Shown one piece after another: positions 6,028 through 8,233 of a stretch of 8,233 nt of DNA (position 1 is its first letter; the number at the start of each line of letters is the position of its first letter). This DNA comes from an uncultured Lachnospiraceae bacterium. GTDB taxonomy: Bacteria; Bacillota; Clostridia; Lachnospirales; Lachnospiraceae. A program made the translations under genes and the position numbers. The stretch spans positions 1 through 8,233 of the forward strand of contig OMSM01000157.1 of assembly GCA_900313745.1 (NCBI GenBank), in the 5' to 3' direction. The notes beneath the pieces were generated by a model. That model saw only the letters and a program-made list of their open reading frames with translations. It made no database searches and was not told the DNA's origin.

Positions 6028-7020
6028 ATGAATATACTGATACTCAGCGCCGGAACGCGCTGCAAGATTGTCGATTATTACCGTGAGCTGCTGAAGGGAG
6101 AGGGAATGGTCATAGCCACCGACTGCTCCCCGGACGCCCCGGCTCTCTACGTGGCGGACAAGGGGGAGATCGTTCCCCGCATCACCGCGCCGGATTACCT
6201 GGAGACCATACTGCAGATCGTCTCGAGATACGACGTCAGGGGATGTTTTTCCCTTATTGATCCCGAACTGTCCCTGCTTGCCAGGGAGCAGGAGCTCTTT
6301 AAGGCCCTGGGCTGCACCCCGATGATCTCCCCGTATCCGCTGGTGGAGGAGTGCTTCCACAAGGCGAAAACCGCCGGACTCTTCACGAGAAGCGGGCTTT
6401 CCAGCGCGATAAGCTGCAGGAACCTCGCCGAATTCAATGCGGAACGCGAGGCGGGGAGACTGGACTTCCCGGTATTCGTCAAGCCGGAGGACGGCAGCGC
6501 AAGCATGGATATCTGCCGCGTGGACGACGAGGATACGCTCATTAATCTCATCAGCCACGACGACAACCTCATGATCCAGGAGTACATGGACTGCCCGGAA
6601 TACGGCGCGGACTGCTACATCGACATGATAAGCGGCCGGCTTGTCTCGGTCTTCCTGAAGAGAAAACTCCGCATGAGGGCGGGAGAGACGGACAAGTCGG
6701 TCTCCGTAGCGGATGAGAAGCTCTTCGGCCAGATCGCGGAATTCGTGGAGAAGGCAGGATTCAGGGGACAGATTGACATCGACCTCTTCCGCAGGAACGG
6801 CGAGTGGATCTTCTCCGAGATCAATCCCAGGTACGGCGGCGGATATCCGCACGCCTGGGCCTGCGGGGTGGACATGCCCTCGCTCTATTTGAACAACCTT
6901 AAGGGAAAGGCCAATGATGTCCGTCTGGGCGGCTACCCGGAGGGCATTGTCATGATGAAGTACAGCGAGCTTGCGGTGAGGCGCCTTGACGACGCCGAGT
7001 TCGCGGCTCTCCAGGAATAA
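6028..7020 (+). CDS. stand-alone ATP-grasp enzyme, carbamoyl-phosphate-synthase-like, substrate unknown
   Basis: The 330-residue protein has the full ATP-grasp layout. An N-terminal Rossmann-like pre-ATP-grasp domain starts with NILILSAGTR and covers about residues 1-110. The ATP-binding region has F-V-K152-P153-E-D-G156-S-A-S159. The hinge is Q-E185-Y-M. The metal-binding end is E264-I-N266-P-R268-Y-G-G-G. These residues appear intact, so an active ligase is likely; the family activates a carboxylate as an acyl phosphate and joins it to an amine or similar nucleophile. It is too short for true CarB and has no partner subunit nearby. Its place between the initiating sugar transferase and a GT4 enzyme suggests a role in decorating a sugar, for example by attaching an amino acid or another acid, but this is inference. 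CGGAAG at 6015-6020, 7 bases before the ATG, is a good ribosome-binding site within the end of the upstream gene. Confidence 0.85.
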   Translation: MNILILSAGTRCKIVDYYRELLKGEGMVIATDCSPDAPALYVADKGEIVPRITAPDYLETILQIVSRYDVRGCFSLIDPELSLLAREQELFKALGCTPMISPYPLVEECFHKAKTAGLFTRSGLSSAISCRNLAEFNAEREAGRLDFPVFVKPEDGSASMDICRVDDEDTLINLISHDDNLMIQEYMDCPEYGADCYIDMISGRLVSVFLKRKLRMRAGETDKSVSVADEKLFGQIAEFVEKAGFRGQIDIDLFRRNGEWIFSEINPRYGGGYPHAWACGVDMPSLYLNNLKGKANDVRLGGYPEGIVMMKYSELAVRRLDDAEFAALQE

Positions 7021-7037
7021 AACGTTTTAGAGGTATT

Positions 7038-8120
7038 ATGTCCAGGATACTTATTCTGGCCAATTCTTCCGCCGGATTTTATGATTTCCGCATAGAGCTG
7101 GCCCGCGCGATGATGGCCGAAGGCCACAAGGTGATGATCTCCCTTCCGGACACGGTGAAGACCGGACAGATCGCGGGGGAGGGCGTGGAGGTGATTCACA
7201 CCTCCATCAACCGGCGCGGGATGAACCCCGTGCAGGATGCGGCACTTCTTCAGTCCTACAGGAAGCTCATGCGGGAGAAAAAACCGGATCTTGTGCTCAC
7301 CTACACGATCAAGCCGAATGTCTACGGCGGGCTTGCCGCGGCGTCGCTTAAAATTCCGTCGGTCGCTTCCGTCACAGGGCTCGGATCCGCATTTCAGCAG
7401 CCGGGACTGAGGAGGACACTGGTCACGCTTCTCTACCGCGCAGGCCTCAGGAAGGCCCGCTGCGTCTTCTTCCAGAATGCGGAAAACATGGGGATTTTCG
7501 ACAGCTTCGGCATAAAGGGAGAGTCCTCCCGCCTCGTGCCCGGTTCAGGCGTGGACCTCAATACCCACGGCGCCGAGCCCTATCCGGAGGACGGCCAGGT
7601 GCGCTTCCTCTTCGTCGGAAGGATGATGAAGGAGAAGGGGATCGAGGAGTATCTCGCTGCCGCGGCACAGCTCCATTCCGACCGCGTGGTCTTCCAGACA
7701 GTGGGCTACTGCGATGAAGATTACCAGGCTCAGCTTGACGCCGCCGAGGCAAGGGGAGAGATAGTGCAGCTCGGATTCCAGACCGAGATGCACAGTTTTT
7801 ACACCCAGTGCTCCGCAGCGGTGATGCCGACATATCATGAGGGAATGAGCAACGTCCTGATGGAGGCGTCGTCCACCGCGCGGCCGGTGATCGCGAGCAG
7901 GATCAGCGGCTGCAGGGAGATCGTGGACGAGGGAAGCACAGGATTCCTGTTCGAGCCGCGGAACGCGGGATCGCTCATTGAAGCGCTGGAGAAATTCATC
8001 GCGCTCTCCGTTCCGGAGCGCGCGTCCATGGGCAGGAACGCCCGGTCCAAGATGGAGAGGGAATTCGACCGCCGCACTGTTACGGCGGCCTATATGGAGG
8101 AGATACATGGAATTATATGA
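7038..8120 (+). CDS. GT4 glycosyltransferase (PglA/WbpT-like)
   Basis: The 360-residue protein is a GT-B fold retaining glycosyltransferase of family GT4, cytoplasmic or membrane-peripheral, adding a sugar from a nucleotide donor to a lipid-linked intermediate. The N-terminal half begins with an I-L-I-L strand and a Gly-containing acceptor-side loop, and includes Y-T-I-K-P-N and V-T-G-L-G-S. The C-terminal half starts around F-L-F-V-G-R-M-M-K-E-K-G. It carries the donor-binding E-x7-E motif, E268-G-M-S-N-V-L-M-E276, followed by P-V-I-A-S and G-C-R-E-I-V. Length matches the family. Its position after a PglC-like initiating enzyme suggests it adds the second sugar, as PglA does in Campylobacter; donor and linkage are inferred only. 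It follows the ATP-grasp gene after 17 bases, the largest gap in the window, with AGAGG at 7029-7033. Its end overlaps the next gene by 14 bases. Confidence 0.92.
   Translation: MSRILILANSSAGFYDFRIELARAMMAEGHKVMISLPDTVKTGQIAGEGVEVIHTSINRRGMNPVQDAALLQSYRKLMREKKPDLVLTYTIKPNVYGGLAAASLKIPSVASVTGLGSAFQQPGLRRTLVTLLYRAGLRKARCVFFQNAENMGIFDSFGIKGESSRLVPGSGVDLNTHGAEPYPEDGQVRFLFVGRMMKEKGIEEYLAAAAQLHSDRVVFQTVGYCDEDYQAQLDAAEARGEIVQLGFQTEMHSFYTQCSAAVMPTYHEGMSNVLMEASSTARPVIASRISGCREIVDEGSTGFLFEPRNAGSLIEALEKFIALSVPERASMGRNARSKMEREFDRRTVTAAYMEEIHGII
8069..8088 (+). other. short inverted repeat just upstream of the dehydrogenase ribosome-binding site
   Basis: CCGCCG (8069-8074) and CGGCGG (8083-8088) could pair as a 6-bp stem with an 8-base loop. 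It lies in the last codons of the GT4 gene, 7 bases before the GGAGGAG. It might modulate translation of the next gene, but chance is equally likely in sequence this GC-rich. Confidence 0.25.
8096..8102 (+). promoter_or_regulatory. strong ribosome-binding site GGAGGAG for the dehydrogenase gene
   Basis: A near-consensus Shine-Dalgarno sequence lies 4 bases (6 from the GGAGG core) before the ATG at 8107. It is the strongest in the window and supports this start inside the end of the GT4 gene. Confidence 0.75.
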
Positions 8121-8233
8121 AAAGCTGTTAGCCGGTGAGGCAAAACTGTCCCTGGTCGGGCTGGGCTACGTCGGTATGCCCATCGCCGTGGCCTTCGCGA
8201 AGAAGATCAAGGTCGTAGGCTTTGACCTGAACG
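8107..8233 (+). CDS. nucleotide-sugar dehydrogenase, N-terminal fragment (window ends inside gene)
   Basis: Only the first 42 residues are present. They show the Rossmann NAD-binding start of the UDP-glucose/UDP-ManNAc dehydrogenase family: a short leader, then L-V-G-L-G-Y-V-G-M-P, with the GxGxxG glycines, then V-V-G-F-D-L-N, where the Asp ends the second strand and would bind the NAD ribose. Family members oxidise C6 of a UDP-hexose or UDP-N-acetylhexosamine twice to give a uronic acid. The Gly-Met-Pro-Ile wording and the N-terminal leader are closer, from memory, to the WbpO/TviB/WecC group (UDP-GalNAc or UDP-ManNAc) than to UDP-glucose dehydrogenase, but 42 residues cannot settle this. 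Its coding start overlaps the GT4 gene by 14 bases. It implies that the glycan contains an acidic sugar. Confidence 0.85.
   Translation, partial: MELYEKLLAGEAKLSLVGLGYVGMPIAVAFAKKIKVVGFDLN

Noticed and set aside
5572..6852. Long reverse-strand open frame (426 codons) opposite the sugar transferase and ATP-grasp genes
   Set aside because: It runs across two convincing genes on the other strand, has no recognisable domain and no plausible ribosome-binding context that I can see. It is best explained as a compositional shadow.
7021..7037. Largest intergenic gap, considered as a promoter or terminator site
   Set aside because: It is only 17 bases, is mostly taken up by the ribosome-binding site of the GT4 gene, and has no stem or promoter boxes.

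Overview
The window is a stretch of a surface-polysaccharide or glycan biosynthesis locus. All eight genes lie on the + strand and are packed into what looks like one transcription unit. Neighbours overlap by 11 to 32 bases or are separated by at most 17 bases. There is no room for an internal promoter or terminator between genes, and I recognise none. The DNA is GC-rich (about 60% by eye, not counted). The ribosome-binding sites are of the AGGGGAG/GGAGG type. The protein styles (PglC-like sugar transferase, CarB-like ATP-grasp protein, very large O-antigen-ligase-type protein) resemble glycan loci of Gram-positive Clostridia such as GC-rich Lachnospiraceae. That taxonomic guess is inference from memory of similar proteins and is only moderately secure.

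Layout. Positions 1-1302 hold the end of a polytopic membrane protein of uncertain function, probably missing its N-terminus at the window edge. Positions 1271-1813 encode a GNAT acetyltransferase of the nucleotide-sugar-modifying kind. Positions 1803-2777 encode a GT2 glycosyltransferase with two C-terminal membrane helices, the architecture of polyprenyl-phosphate sugar synthases (DPM1/GtrB/ArnC type). Positions 2782-5358 encode an 858-residue O-antigen ligase/polymerase-type membrane protein with an unusual N-terminal extracytoplasmic domain. Positions 5366-6025 encode a PglC-type phosphoglycosyl transferase. Positions 6028-7020 encode a stand-alone ATP-grasp enzyme of unknown substrate. 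Positions 7038-8120 encode a GT4 glycosyltransferase. Positions 8107-8233 are the start of a nucleotide-sugar dehydrogenase that runs off the window.

How they may work together (inference). The PglC-like enzyme loads the first sugar phosphate onto undecaprenyl phosphate. The GT4 enzyme extends the lipid-linked oligosaccharide, using sugars that may include a uronic acid made by the dehydrogenase. The ligase/polymerase then polymerises or transfers the finished glycan outside the membrane. Separately, the GNAT enzyme, the GT2 enzyme and the first membrane protein could form a side-branch pathway in which an acylated amino sugar is placed on polyprenyl phosphate, flipped, and added to the glycan outside. 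The ATP-grasp enzyme probably decorates a sugar by ligation, but its substrate cannot be read from the sequence.

I see no tRNA, rRNA, CRISPR, insertion sequence, attachment site or frameshifted gene. The most unusual points are the fused ectodomain and disordered loop of the 858-residue protein, the orphan ATP-grasp ligase, the coexistence of two lipid-carrier entry enzymes, and a perfect 20-base palindrome inside the acetyltransferase gene. Nothing here is clearly a new type of biological system.
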